Assembly: GCF_000150955.2 (NCBI RefSeq)
Contig: NC_011673.1
Location: forward strand, 511,394 to 575,393
Direction of reading: 5' to 3'
DNA length: 64,000 nucleotides
Source of the DNA: Phaeodactylum tricornutum CCAP 1055/1
Lineage: Eukaryota; Bacillariophyta; Bacillariophyceae; Surirellales; Neidiaceae
Part shown: piece after piece, positions 1 to 10,065 of the stretch
How the letters are laid out: each line of letters begins with the position of its first letter
How positions within the stretch are numbered: position 1 is the stretch's first letter
Notes under the pieces: generated by a model
What the model saw: only the letters and a program-made list of their open reading frames with translations
Told to the model about the DNA's origin: nothing
Databases searched by the model: none
Made by a program: the position numbers and the translations under genes

Positions 1-145
1 ATTTAAGCAAGGCGGCTGGGTTTCTTCTGCTGCCCAGCAACGACGTGCATTGGCCCTGGATGGAGGAACTGCCGTGACAAAGTTGAGGTTGACCGTGAAA
101 AGTGGATAGGGGTAGTGTAGCCGGTTGGCTCCAAAGCTATTTTCA

Positions 146-1933
146 TCACGGTTGCGAATCTGCAAATTCATGGACTTGACGCCTATCTTCTAATAGTAGC
201 GCAGCAAATGCGTACCCCAACGCGGCCAGCGTCAATCCCGGGGGTACAGAAATAGGACTAGCCATAATTGACGCATCACAAATACGTACACCCCCAACAT
301 CCCGTAGGCGCAGTTGCCAATCGGTCACCCAGTTCGTCTCTTGCTGGTTTCGTTGAATAGCACAGGTACCGTGCCAGTGGAAATACGGTTGACATGTCGC
401 TAGGGCGAAGCGTTCGAACCATCGCTTATGCACCAACCCATTCGGAGGAAGTGAAAGCCCCCCTATCAGTTGGCTGACTAGAGCAGTACAGGTCACCCAG
501 CCAACCCGGGCGACCGCCACGTCGTCTGGATCCCGAAGGTAGGGCAGCTCTATTTGGATGTCTAGATTACGTCTCTGAACACCCTCTGCTGATGGTGGGG
601 AAGTGAGCGTTGAACGAGTCCGTGCGAGTGTAACAGTGATTTTTCCAGTCGAAGCGGGGTTCATGTGAAAAATTCCCACTGTCGTGACACAGGACCGGAG
701 CAACCAGTACATTGGGGTGTAAGCGATGACGCACTGCAAAAGTACGCGCAGAGCATGGAGTAGCCAAGATTGGATGCACCCAACGACGGGCCACGCCCTC
801 GAACCACGAAGCACGTTAGTGACAACGTAGGGTAGTACGTCGGAATAGACCGCAGCGTCCATCACGACAATTTGAAATTGTGCTTGGTGAACGGCCAATT
901 GCCATATGGCTTCGACGCCATTCAGCGACAGCGTGGGTTTCCAGCACGGCCAAGTGACGTAGACTCGGGGGATAAGAACATGATCGCGCAAGTTGTGGCC
1001 GACGGCTCCTCGATAATGTTCCGAGACGGTCGAAGGAATTCCAGCAGCGGCCAGATCGTTCCTCTGACCCACGCCGGACGCCAAGAGTAGGACGGGAGTT
1101 TCTATCGCCCCGGCACACAAGATAATTTCTCGACGAGCGTACAAGATCTGGAGTATACCATTTCGCTCGCACACAACTCCGCTGACTCTCAATGACGATT
1201 TGTCAATGTTCTGTTTTTCGTCGAAGAGCAACCGTTGGGCTTGCCATCCGTCAAACCAATGTAGCTTGGGGGCCCGTGAGGAATTGCGGGAGAGCAGCGG
1301 AGCTACCAACGCTTGGTAGTAGTTGCAGCGTTCTATGTGTGTCCCGTTATTTCGTGCCAAGCAGGGAAGAATAGTTCGGAGCGATGGAACGTTCGTGGCG
1401 TTGATAGCTTCGTCACCGGCGACGACGCTCCCTTGACCGTCACGCAGTCGCGGTCGCGCCGTATCGGAATCGTGGACACATCCGTGACGACGAAGCGTCT
1501 TTTGGACGTATTGTAGGGCTTGCGGGAGCCGTGTATCCCATGGAGCGGGCCAGGCGGCCAAGTCGTCACGGGTGGGGGCTAGACAGAGTCCAGCGTGAAC
1601 GTTGGAAGTGCCACCCCTCCCCCGCCCTACCGGCACGTCCAAGACTCGTCCCGACCGAGTCGTTCCGTGGTAGACGTTCGTGACGCTCGAGGTTTCGTCG
1701 TGTGCGGCGCGGTACCAGTGACGGAGGTCACGGACGATCCGGTGGGGTTGGGAATGTGGGGAGAATGCACCGTGATCCACAATGGCGATCGAGAGGAGGC
1801 CAATCGACTGGTGCTCCGCGGCGTCGAGGAGGCCGAGCAAGAGTCCCATGGCCGACGGACCCGCCCCTACGATTACATAATCAAACGAATGCGTCGCCGA
1901 CGACGAGGAAGAGTACGACGATGTGGAAGTCAT
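146..1933 (-). CDS. GMC-family FAD oxidoreductase
   Basis: Predicted flavoprotein of 595 residues that would oxidise an alcohol or sugar-type substrate using FAD. Residues about 17-30 give the Rossmann dinucleotide motif VIVGAGPSAMG. A GGTSNVHAGL segment follows, like the second GMC signature region, then REIILCAGAIETP, the third FAD-contacting motif. Near residue 519 HWHGTC supplies the catalytic His, and the end has the usual VRICDAS segment. The open frame extends upstream, but only from a GTG codon; the first ATG (1931-1933) lies just before the Rossmann fold and is preferred. The usual second catalytic His/Asn near the C-terminus is not obvious: the sequence reads PISVPPGLT. Substrate cannot be read from sequence. 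The family call is secure, exact function unknown. Confidence 0.88.
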   Translation of the reverse strand: MTSTSSYSSSSSATHSFDYVIVGAGPSAMGLLLGLLDAAEHQSIGLLSIAIVDHGAFSPHSQPHRIVRDLRHWYRAAHDETSSVTNVYHGTTRSGRVLDVPVGRGRGGTSNVHAGLCLAPTRDDLAAWPAPWDTRLPQALQYVQKTLRRHGCVHDSDTARPRLRDGQGSVVAGDEAINATNVPSLRTILPCLARNNGTHIERCNYYQALVAPLLSRNSSRAPKLHWFDGWQAQRLLFDEKQNIDKSSLRVSGVVCERNGILQILYARREIILCAGAIETPVLLLASGVGQRNDLAAAGIPSTVSEHYRGAVGHNLRDHVLIPRVYVTWPCWKPTLSLNGVEAIWQLAVHQAQFQIVVMDAAVYSDVLPYVVTNVLRGSRAWPVVGCIQSWLLHALRVLLQCVIAYTPMYWLLRSCVTTVGIFHMNPASTGKITVTLARTRSTLTSPPSAEGVQRRNLDIQIELPYLRDPDDVAVARVGWVTCTALVSQLIGGLSLPPNGLVHKRWFERFALATCQPYFHWHGTCAIQRNQQETNWVTDWQLRLRDVGGVRICDASIMASPISVPPGLTLAALGYAFAALLLEDRRQVHEFADSQP

Positions 1934-2429
1934 GAATACTCTGGTGGTTGGTCGCCCACAAAGGCTGGTAGGTCCAAAGCCCCCCGCCGTGTTGATATAT
2001 TCCGGCCGTACCACACCTGGGACGAGCTCATTTTGTGAGCTAATGTAACTAACTGTAACCGTAACAACAAGAAAGCCCTCGATAAGAGTAAGATACCAAG
2101 AACGAGGGACGGTAGACGGATGTCACTAGGACAGACATCCAATACTCGTTTGGACGGGTCACGTGGAACTCATTCACTGCCGCGTGGAATTTGGCACACT
2201 CCTTTCCTCTCACGGTCAACACAGGAGTAATTCGTACAGCTCTGGCCACTAGCTCTGTGTGTATCCGTTTATCTACTCATCATCAATTGCGAGAGAGAGA
2301 GAGAGAAACCTACGCAAACACACACCAAAGAAAGACTTCCGGGAGCTTTGGACCCTGTTTCCCCCACAACACCCACAGTCATCCCAGATATTCACAAAAA
2401 CTTGCGCACATACGTTCTGCACGCACACC
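1934..2429. promoter_or_regulatory. Divergent intergenic region, GMC oxidoreductase / SIL1
   Basis: About 500 bases separate the two divergent start codons, so it must hold both promoters. It contains a short GA repeat near 2290-2305 and a CTAACTGTAA-type motif near 2045. No recognised core element stands out. Confidence 0.5.
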
Positions 2430-4052
2430 ATGTCGAAAATGACGGGAAACGGTTCGCCAGCGCGGATCTTTTGGGTGTGGACGATACTGACATTTATGCT
2501 GGCTGATTGGTTTGGCCTCGACGGAACCGTCCCATTTGGACGGGTCGCGGCTCGTGAGATCGTCGCTACCCGGGAATGGACTCTTCTCAGGGAGAACGAC
2601 ACAGTCGCCGCCGGGATGCACGTGCGCATGGACTTGTCGACGGGCGAAAAATGGGTCAAACTCCCCGACGAGGACGACAACGACGAGAACAACGCCGCTG
2701 CCGCCGTCGAGATCCAACCCAACGACGGAGCGGAGGTCTCGTTCACGGCGCAACACCAAACGTCACCGACTGATCCGCAAGCGGAGCAGCAGTCAATCCA
2801 CGCGTACGACTTTGTCAAAATGCACGAGACACTGACGAGTCTTCCGGAAGACGAGCAAGCACGCATGGGTGGGATCCCGGCTTTGCCTGGTTCCACCCTT
2901 TCGTCCCTCACTCCGGAACAACGAGAAGCTTTCGCCACGCGCATGGCACAACTGTGGGAAGAGCGACAAGCTGAGCTCCGGGAATTCCAGGCCGAGTTCG
3001 AGGCGGATTTACCAGCCATTCTCCGTACCCGGATTGCCCAACTCCAAGACTACCTGCGCGATCCAAGCGCGGACGCCCTCGATCCGTCCCAGTCGATCAT
3101 AGTGTCCGTTTTGCGCGATTTGGAAGACCAACTCGTCGACTTGGATATGGCCCGTGATTTTCACACACTCGGCGGTTGGCCTGTACTAGTCGCCCTCGTC
3201 ACGGACGACGCGCACCAACCGCCATTCTGGCAACAAAGCCCGAATCAAACCGACACGTCGACCGAGACTGCCTCGCACGTTCGCTCTATCCAAGCGCACG
3301 CGGCCTGGGTTTTGGGCACCGCGGTCAAGAACACCGGGGAATTCGCACCCTGGGCGCTTGAGGAACTGACGCTCGGCAACGAATCGTCTATCGCAAGGCA
3401 GACGATAGCCACCACCAGTACTCTACGTGTCGTATTGGATCAGTTCTTGGCATCGACGCTTCCACAAGAAACCTCGCCTGCTTTGGAACAGTTGCAGGTC
3501 AAAACGTTGTACGCCCTAGGTTCCTTGCTACGGGGGAACGCCTTGGCGCAGGCCCGTTTCCTACGCGATTACCATGGACCAGACCAATTGGCCTCGCGGG
3601 TAAACACGCTCCTGGCGACGGGGGACGTTCGCGGCGTCTCCCGGCATACCACCAAACTGACGAATCGTCTTATGGCGCTGGCTACGGATCTACTGGCCGA
3701 GGCCAACGCCGTCACCAGCCAGCCGGAGCATGCATCAGCAGAGCCGCAATCGAAGCAACGGTTTCTGTCGGACGAGTTGATAACCAGTTTCACCACGCAA
3801 CCCTGGTGTTCGTCGCTACTGACGGCGTTGGAGCAACCTCCATTGCAAGAGACAGCGCTCACGGTCGTTGTGGCGCTTGCGGCCCACTGCGATTGGGACG
3901 ATTTAAGATTAGTGGAGGAGGTTCTCGTCGACATTCGCGCTAAGTGCCATGGAAAGGATACGGGCGACAATGCTAGTCCAGAAGACAGTTTCCACGAAGA
4001 GCGAGCGAGTTTGGCCTCAGAAGCGCTCCAGCTTTTACGGGCACGACAGTGA
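2430..4052 (+). CDS. SIL1: SIL1-type Hsp70 nucleotide exchange factor (ER)
   Basis: 540-residue protein resembling SIL1/HspBP1, armadillo-like proteins that open the nucleotide lobe of Hsp70 (BiP in the ER lumen) to release ADP. The N-terminus is hydrophobic (ARIFWVWTILTFMLADWFGL), as expected for an ER signal peptide. Next comes the characteristic SIL1 segment AAGMHVRMDLSTGEKWVKL near residues 70-90, then an acidic stretch, then helical repeats with phrases such as AAWVLGTAVKNTGEFAPWAL and KTLYALGSLLRGN that match the HspBP1/Fes1 core. I chose the ATG at 2430 because it follows a good ACACC context and gives a clean signal peptide; the frame is open further upstream. No C-terminal KDEL-type signal is visible. 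It lies divergent from the GMC oxidoreductase. Confidence 0.85.
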   Translation: MSKMTGNGSPARIFWVWTILTFMLADWFGLDGTVPFGRVAAREIVATREWTLLRENDTVAAGMHVRMDLSTGEKWVKLPDEDDNDENNAAAAVEIQPNDGAEVSFTAQHQTSPTDPQAEQQSIHAYDFVKMHETLTSLPEDEQARMGGIPALPGSTLSSLTPEQREAFATRMAQLWEERQAELREFQAEFEADLPAILRTRIAQLQDYLRDPSADALDPSQSIIVSVLRDLEDQLVDLDMARDFHTLGGWPVLVALVTDDAHQPPFWQQSPNQTDTSTETASHVRSIQAHAAWVLGTAVKNTGEFAPWALEELTLGNESSIARQTIATTSTLRVVLDQFLASTLPQETSPALEQLQVKTLYALGSLLRGNALAQARFLRDYHGPDQLASRVNTLLATGDVRGVSRHTTKLTNRLMALATDLLAEANAVTSQPEHASAEPQSKQRFLSDELITSFTTQPWCSSLLTALEQPPLQETALTVVVALAAHCDWDDLRLVEEVLVDIRAKCHGKDTGDNASPEDSFHEERASLASEALQLLRARQ

Positions 4053-5243
4053 CCGTTTCGGTGAATCTCGCAGTTTTATTATCATCTATATCAGAGACCC
4101 GATGCTCGTTTCTCAAATGCTTGGATGAGCTAGATAGTCGAATGTCCATCATTCGACGCACCGCGATTATCTGCGTAGATTACAGATCCAATTTCTAAAG
4201 GACGGCAGATAGCAATAGTGCTTCCTCTCTCAGCTGTTTCACCCTACCAACAGGTCTTTTAAAACAAGGTTTACTACCCCGGGTTACACATTTTGGCCAT
4301 ATCGGGCTTAAGAATTAACTGCTTGAGTGACTCGCCTTTGCGTTGTTGAAGCCACCGTCTTTTCGGCTAGCCTTGGCAAGACCTCACCTGAAAGTAATGG
4401 GAACCGAGTACAACCCAGAAATTCGCTCTAGAGTTGACTCGCCAATACTAGAAAGAGGCCATCTCAAGGTGCTGCAATTGTTTCAGCATAGAGTTTTGCA
4501 CAGCGACCGACGCGAATATGCAAACGGGCGGGCGAATTGACAGTGAGACACAAATTGAATGTTTTGCCGTAGAAATGTCGGTCGTCATACAAATCTAAAA
4601 AAGGCAACTAATTTTAGTCAGCGGTCTTTGCGCAGTACAGATAGAAGCGGAAACTGCGATGCTCAAGATGCTAACACGGGTTTGCGTTTTCACTGTCTAC
4701 GGTAACATCGGCAATATATATAAAATTCACAGTATAACGATAGTCATTGACTGTGATCAATTAGAATAGAGAAAAGTGAAAGCGAGAAGCACATAACATT
4801 AAACATGAAAACATTCATATTTCCAGAAAACTTCGAAACAGGTCGAAAGACGATTCAGTTGTGTTGATGCATATTTGCTCGTGTTGATATTTCCTTGTGA
4901 TAAGGAATTTATTGGGCAATAAATACAATTAATCTAGCAATTGATGTACGCTCAGAATTTTTTTTACTTCCACCCAAAATCTCAAGTTGAGAAGGGCGAA
5001 CAACCAAACTCCTGAAGAATCTGCAATCTTAGCTCTATGTGAGCTGTTAAGCCCACTCTTGTTGAGACCGTCGAACAAAACAGTGAAAAAAAATTTCGCA
5101 CAATTTTTCCATCTTCCGACAGCGAGGGTTCTACATGCATACAAATGTTTTCCACATAGTGACTTACTCAAACAGTTTCTTACAATAGAGGACGCTGCTT
5201 GCAATCGTTGACTTAAGAAATCTGCTGAGATTCTGTTCTAGGA
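4053..5243. other. Gene-free stretch between SIL1 and HSF genes
   Basis: About 1.2 kb, AT-richer toward its right end. It has only short open frames (up to 91 codons, on both strands near 4930-5210) with no recognisable domain. One TGACAGTG motif lies at 4538-4545. A pyrimidine-rich TTCTGTTCTAG just before the HSF ATG could be a splice acceptor of a 5' UTR exon, but no matching coding exon was found. Confidence 0.5.
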
Positions 5244-6407
5244 ATGGCGAAGGCTTCTATCTCAGGGTCAGAGAGAGAAAATGCGAACGAGAAGGCACAG
5301 CTTGGGTTGCGGCAAGAGCGGCCGACTCATTTTCCATCCATTCTTCATTCTATTTTATCGAAAGCCGAGCAATACGGTTACAGCCATATCATCTCGTGGA
5401 GGGCCCACGGAAGATGTTTTCACGTTCATGACCGAGACAAGTTTGTCAATGATGTTATGCCGCTCTTTTTCCGACAGACTCGCTTCGCATCGTTCCAACG
5501 ACAACTTAACCTCTACGGCTTTATAAGAATGTCACAAAAAAATCCTGATCATGGTGCTTACTATCATCACCTTTTTCTCAAAGGGAAATCCGAATTCTGT
5601 GAGAAAATACAAAGAGTTGGAAAGAGCGCGGAAGCTCGAGCAAGCCGACTATACAACACAGAACCAAACTTTTACAGCATTAGCCAGTTGGTTGACGCAA
5701 AGAAAGAAGTTCCGACAGACGGTTCAGAAACCATCACCGAAACCGAGGTTCTGGGAAATTGCCTTGCGGACCTCCCGGAGGATGTCCGTATGATTATGGA
5801 GCCGCGGCCGCTTCGCAAAGATGCACATGCTCAAAACCATCAAAGTCACTCATGCTTCGGTCCTTCGGACTATCAGATACCACATCAATCCTCGCAGAAT
5901 ACAGAGGACCTTAGCGTCTTGGCCAGGAGAAAGGACTACTTGGAGCATTCAGGTTTCACATTAGTTGTGGATGCATCATCCGTTTCATTGCCTTCAAATG
6001 CACTCCCTCGTATGAAAATGCACGTGTCAACGGTGCCTCCTCAGAACTCGCACGAACAGCAGCTGTCCCTGTTGAAACCACTCGATCATAATCAAGCCTC
6101 TTTTGTTATGCTGCCGATGAATGTGACACCAAACTCATTTCCGAGCGTAACACTGTCTACTCCCGCTCTTGGTCGATTGAGGCACACAGAACATATCGAA
6201 CTTAATCAAGCAACGAGGTTTGCAACTGACATTTCACCACAGCATTCTCGCAAACAAACCAGCCTTAGGGATGACCGTAAGCGAAGCCCAGAAGACGACT
6301 CGTCTGGGGAAGGAGAGGGTTTGGTTTTTGAGTATCCTCTATCTGACGCTGCTCGCATGGCACGATTTCTTCGGGATGTCGATTTTGACGATTCGGATCG
6401 GGATTGA
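5244..6407 (+). CDS. Heat shock factor-type transcription factor
   Basis: 387 residues with an HSF DNA-binding domain at about 26-135. Visible hallmarks are FPSILHSILSKAEQYGYSHI (helix 1 region), IISWRAHGRCFHVHD, FFRQTRFASFQRQLNLYGF (recognition helix; the FxSFxRQLNxYGF core is intact) and the YYHHLFLKG end. This fold binds inverted nGAAn repeats in the nucleus. The rest (about 250 residues) is low in predicted structure, and I see no clear heptad HR-A/B trimerisation region, so oligomerisation may differ from animal HSFs. The C-terminal part has an acidic patch before the end. Diatom genomes hold many HSF-like genes, so the stimulus cannot be assumed to be heat. Confidence 0.93.
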   Translation: MAKASISGSERENANEKAQLGLRQERPTHFPSILHSILSKAEQYGYSHIISWRAHGRCFHVHDRDKFVNDVMPLFFRQTRFASFQRQLNLYGFIRMSQKNPDHGAYYHHLFLKGKSEFCEKIQRVGKSAEARASRLYNTEPNFYSISQLVDAKKEVPTDGSETITETEVLGNCLADLPEDVRMIMEPRPLRKDAHAQNHQSHSCFGPSDYQIPHQSSQNTEDLSVLARRKDYLEHSGFTLVVDASSVSLPSNALPRMKMHVSTVPPQNSHEQQLSLLKPLDHNQASFVMLPMNVTPNSFPSVTLSTPALGRLRHTEHIELNQATRFATDISPQHSRKQTSLRDDRKRSPEDDSSGEGEGLVFEYPLSDAARMARFLRDVDFDDSDRD

Positions 6408-7192
6408 CCGACGTTTAGGCCTGGAAGGCGACATGGAAATGCCTGATCGTATTCCTTATCGTCATCTCCGTCAGCTGACTTTTAGTGAAATGTAGCGCAC
6501 ATCCAGGAAACGCTTCTCTATGCCGCTATCACAGCGGTGTTAAAAACGTTGCTCTATCTCATAGAAGACTCTAATTTGCTAACTACCATACTTTATAGGA
6601 CTGCTCTTTCAACGCTTGACGTGACACTTTGCTGCCGTTCGTTCATGATTTATGGCTGATATTCCCGCATGTTCACATTGCACGGGACTATGATTATGAA
6701 AACTGAGCTATTTCTCTGTTGCCAATTTCCATGTATCATGGTCCGTATCAGATGACCGGCAGTGATTCCAGTTATTAGTCGTAAGTATGGTAGAAAAAGT
6801 CGGGCTCATCACATCAACTGAGTAAGAAGGTCTCCGTGTCGTGTAAATATACAGGCAAAGGTAAGGAATTCAGCGAAGTGATAGTGCTATGTTCTAGGGA
6901 TGGAGAATGTCGAATGGCAGTCCTCTCTCAATTGACTGTAAGCGCTTGACAAAAAGAATCCAACAACTCAGCGCTTCTACTCTACTTACGTATACAGGAT
7001 GTTATGCTATATTTTCTTGACAGTGAACGCGACATACTCTCGCAGTCAGTCACACGCATTTTGCTTTCCGGCTGCAAATTTTTCGAAAAGAACTAGACTA
7101 CTAGTATTTATATTCACTGTCATATTGAGGAATCGACAGAGACAATGCTGTAATGTATCAATCAATATGCCACCATACGAAAAAGCACAAGC
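6408..7192. promoter_or_regulatory. Intergenic region upstream of PPR-like gene
   Basis: 785 bases. Two copies of the TGACAGTG motif lie at 7018-7025 and, inverted, at 7115-7122, both within 180 bases of the next start codon. The short frames here have no recognisable product. Confidence 0.45.
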
Positions 7193-9544
7193 ATGATGTA
7201 TCGAGTAAGAATAAGAAGCGTCCGGAAGACAGTTCACACGAATTCAATCTTCACACACTGCAGCCAACACTTGGTCAATTGCGACTTCAATCTCATGAGC
7301 CGACGCTCAATTGAAACATCATGTCAGAACCACACGAGCATCAGCGAAAAACACATTCTTGGTAATTGTAAAAGCCTTTCAATTCACGACATGGACGCTT
7401 ATCGAATCGACCAGATTAGCAGAGTCGAAGATATCCGTTCGCTGGTTGACCAACTAGAATCACTGCCGTTTCTTTCAGCAGATGACATCGGTCCTCTAGT
7501 CACTCCTCTGGTCCGAATCACATCGGATGAAAAACGCTTTGGCGCAGAAGGTGCGCTTTTGACAGAGCGTATCGTCCTTAGTTGCCTGAGCCGTATACCA
7601 GATGATATAAAGATCCGCTATGACCACACAAAATGTTGGCCCTTTCCGACAGTCGGCATGTGGAACCGTTCGATTATTGCGTGGGGTAGCCAAAAGTCCG
7701 ACGAGGCGGCAAAGCGGGCGAACGCGATGTTTTTGCTTGTTCAGGATGACAACAATAAGGAACTTGCCTGGCGCCGTGCTCGAAGCCTCCCAGAAGATGA
7801 GCTCCTATCAGCTACTCCTAATCGGCAAACATACAAGTCACTTATTCGTGCATGGGCTGTTTCAAATACTTCAAAAGGACCGCCTCGAGCATCCGAAGCG
7901 TTAAAACAAATGGAGCTGTTTACCGGCGTTACGGCGCTCATACAGGGTGAGGTTACTGATAAAACAGAGCTGAGTGAGATGGAGCTTCCAGATCGTACAT
8001 GCTACAATTCCGTTCTTTTGTCGTACGCCAAGCTTCCTGTTCTGAGGCAGCCAACGGCTTTGAAAAAGATTCAACAAATAGTCTCTAGAATGGACCGGGT
8101 CTATGAAGTCACGAAGAATCCTGAGTTTGCTCTTGACGGGTTTTCCTATCTAGCTCTTCTGTTGGCTTACCGGCGTTACGTCCTATCTTCCGATGATCTA
8201 GAGCCGAGCTATCCTACTAACATCTTAAATGTCTTACGGAGAATGCATCTCAGCTCATCCATGATTGAGAAAGATATCGTTGACCTACCTTGGGCGTATT
8301 GTGTGGCCATTGACGCCTTACTTAAAACTCGTCGCCTGGCTGAAGCTCACGAGCTTGTCTTTGTGGCGACTGGAAGAGCCACTTTGTCCGGATTTCCCCC
8401 TGTTACCTGCCTAGACGGAATATCCCACGTTACTCTAATTCGAGTAATTCAGGCGTGGGAAAATTCTCAACACAACGAAGCTGCGCAGCGGATAGAAGAC
8501 ATTCAAGACATATTGTCATCGATACCATTCCGACGACCGTTCTTTTTGCACAAAGCTATGGTGGACATAGTCGAGTCACATTCTTCATGGACCGGCACGC
8601 CTCCGTTGCTGGAGCAAATGCTGCAACGAGCTTTACAGACATCATGCTTTTGCCCAAATGGGCAGTCCTTTGCCCTGACTATGAAAGCCTGGATGCGTTC
8701 CAAAGACGTAGAAGCTCCTCATCGGGTTGAATGCCTCTTTGATGCTCTAAATAATGCATATACGAAGACGAAGCTGGACGAGTTTCGCCCCCGAGAAGCA
8801 CATTTGCGATTTGTTTTATGTACATGGCTAACTCGATCTGGAGACGGTCGGCGGTACAAGGGGAAGCACGGCACGTTGTTCCCAGCCGAGCACATTTCTT
8901 CTATTTTGAAAAGGTCGCACGATACCGCGTGGCTGATTACACCCTCTCGAATGTACGCAATCGGACTGGAAGCGTGGTACAAGCAGCATATACCGTACCC
9001 CGCAGCGAAAAGCTACAATGCTGTTCATAAAGCAAGTATTCTGTTGCGAGATCTACAGGAATTGACGGGCAAAATGCCCCCACAAGTCTGCAATTGGATG
9101 ATTCAAGTTTGTAGCCGACGCCAGCCAACATCCAATCGCCGTGCAGACGCAGTTCAAACCGCAAAGAATGTGTTTCGGGACGGTGAAAAGAACTGGTACA
9201 CGTACGTGGTCATGTCCCGTCTTTTGAAAAGCCGATCGTCGCCAGATGTATTGTACTTGAAAAATATGTTTCACGATTGCATCAGCCGAGCATTGTTGAG
9301 CCAAGCTTTTGTTTGGTATCTTGTCGCAACCGGAAACACGGAGCTTTTGCAGTCATGCTTCCGTCTGTCGGAGGAGGAGGCTTTACAAGTGACTCGCCAG
9401 GTCGAGAATAGCCTCGTACACAATTCGGGGAAGTTTCATTGGAAAGGACGGGCTCCCACCGTGTTGCTGGTGGAAAATATGCCTCCGGAATGGAGTCGTT
9501 TTGCCTTTGCGGCAAAGAATACTGACCCTGATGACTGCAGTTAG
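7193..9544 (+). CDS. PPR-like helical repeat protein, probably organellar
   Basis: 783-residue protein built from helical-hairpin repeats of the pentatricopeptide type. Typical starts of repeats are TYKSLIRAWAVSN, TCYNSVLLSYAKL, FSYLALLLAYRRY, SFALTMKAWMRSK and VCNWMIQVCSRR, each followed by an amphipathic second helix. PPR proteins bind organellar RNA and act in processing, stability or translation. The first 30 residues are rich in Arg, Lys, Ser and Thr and lack acids (MMYRVRIRSVRKTVHTNS), which suits a mitochondrial presequence, so I kept the ATG at 7193; an internal ATG at 7391 would give a shorter protein without it. No endonuclease, DYW or SMR domain is visible. The RNA target is unknown. 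Confidence 0.7.
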   Translation: MMYRVRIRSVRKTVHTNSIFTHCSQHLVNCDFNLMSRRSIETSCQNHTSISEKHILGNCKSLSIHDMDAYRIDQISRVEDIRSLVDQLESLPFLSADDIGPLVTPLVRITSDEKRFGAEGALLTERIVLSCLSRIPDDIKIRYDHTKCWPFPTVGMWNRSIIAWGSQKSDEAAKRANAMFLLVQDDNNKELAWRRARSLPEDELLSATPNRQTYKSLIRAWAVSNTSKGPPRASEALKQMELFTGVTALIQGEVTDKTELSEMELPDRTCYNSVLLSYAKLPVLRQPTALKKIQQIVSRMDRVYEVTKNPEFALDGFSYLALLLAYRRYVLSSDDLEPSYPTNILNVLRRMHLSSSMIEKDIVDLPWAYCVAIDALLKTRRLAEAHELVFVATGRATLSGFPPVTCLDGISHVTLIRVIQAWENSQHNEAAQRIEDIQDILSSIPFRRPFFLHKAMVDIVESHSSWTGTPPLLEQMLQRALQTSCFCPNGQSFALTMKAWMRSKDVEAPHRVECLFDALNNAYTKTKLDEFRPREAHLRFVLCTWLTRSGDGRRYKGKHGTLFPAEHISSILKRSHDTAWLITPSRMYAIGLEAWYKQHIPYPAAKSYNAVHKASILLRDLQELTGKMPPQVCNWMIQVCSRRQPTSNRRADAVQTAKNVFRDGEKNWYTYVVMSRLLKSRSSPDVLYLKNMFHDCISRALLSQAFVWYLVATGNTELLQSCFRLSEEEALQVTRQVENSLVHNSGKFHWKGRAPTVLLVENMPPEWSRFAFAAKNTDPDDCS

Positions 9545-10065
9545 AAAGCTAATAATGTGCTATCAAAGAAAAGTATCTGAGGTCTTTCCCACGGGTCATG
9601 TGGAAATAGCTTATTTTTCATTGGCAGGTAGGGTCAACCGTTTGATTGTCGTAGCGCTGTCGTAAAGCCTTCGTATTATAGACGGTTAAGAACGGTTGGA
9701 TGTCGTCAGTATGGACAGACAGCCTGCCAGATTCGACGTGCACGTTGTCCCACCGACCATGGGAACTGCAACCACCGCATAACCGAAAAACGAACAGAAC
9801 GTGTGACAGTGTATGAACACAGCTTCCTTTCGACTTCTCCTTGCGATTCAAATTCCAAACCAACAAGAGTTAAACAGTAGCCTCTACTCGCGCACGAGGT
9901 CGATCTAGAGCGTGCGTTGGATCGAAAGCGACCGATACCCATGAAAATTGCTGCGCCTTTCCTGCTGATCCGATATAGTGGCGTCTCGAGAGGTTTCCGC
10001 CGTCCTCCATAGGGTGGAACGGTGTTGGGGTCCATAGGTCTGCTACTTCCTCATCCCTGAGACCT
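9545..10065. promoter_or_regulatory. Intergenic region upstream of APC transporter
   Basis: 521 bases between two genes on the same strand. It holds the 3' end of the PPR-like gene and the promoter of the transporter; one TGACAGTG motif lies at 9804-9811. A 109-codon reverse open frame has no recognisable content. Confidence 0.4.

Noticed and set aside
2288-2306. GA microsatellite
   Set aside because: Very short and in a leader; ordinary slippage repeat without further structure.
2273-3019. Reverse open frame of 248 codons opposite the SIL1 gene
   Set aside because: Antisense shadow; Ser/Arg-rich with no domain, while the forward frame has the SIL1 signature.
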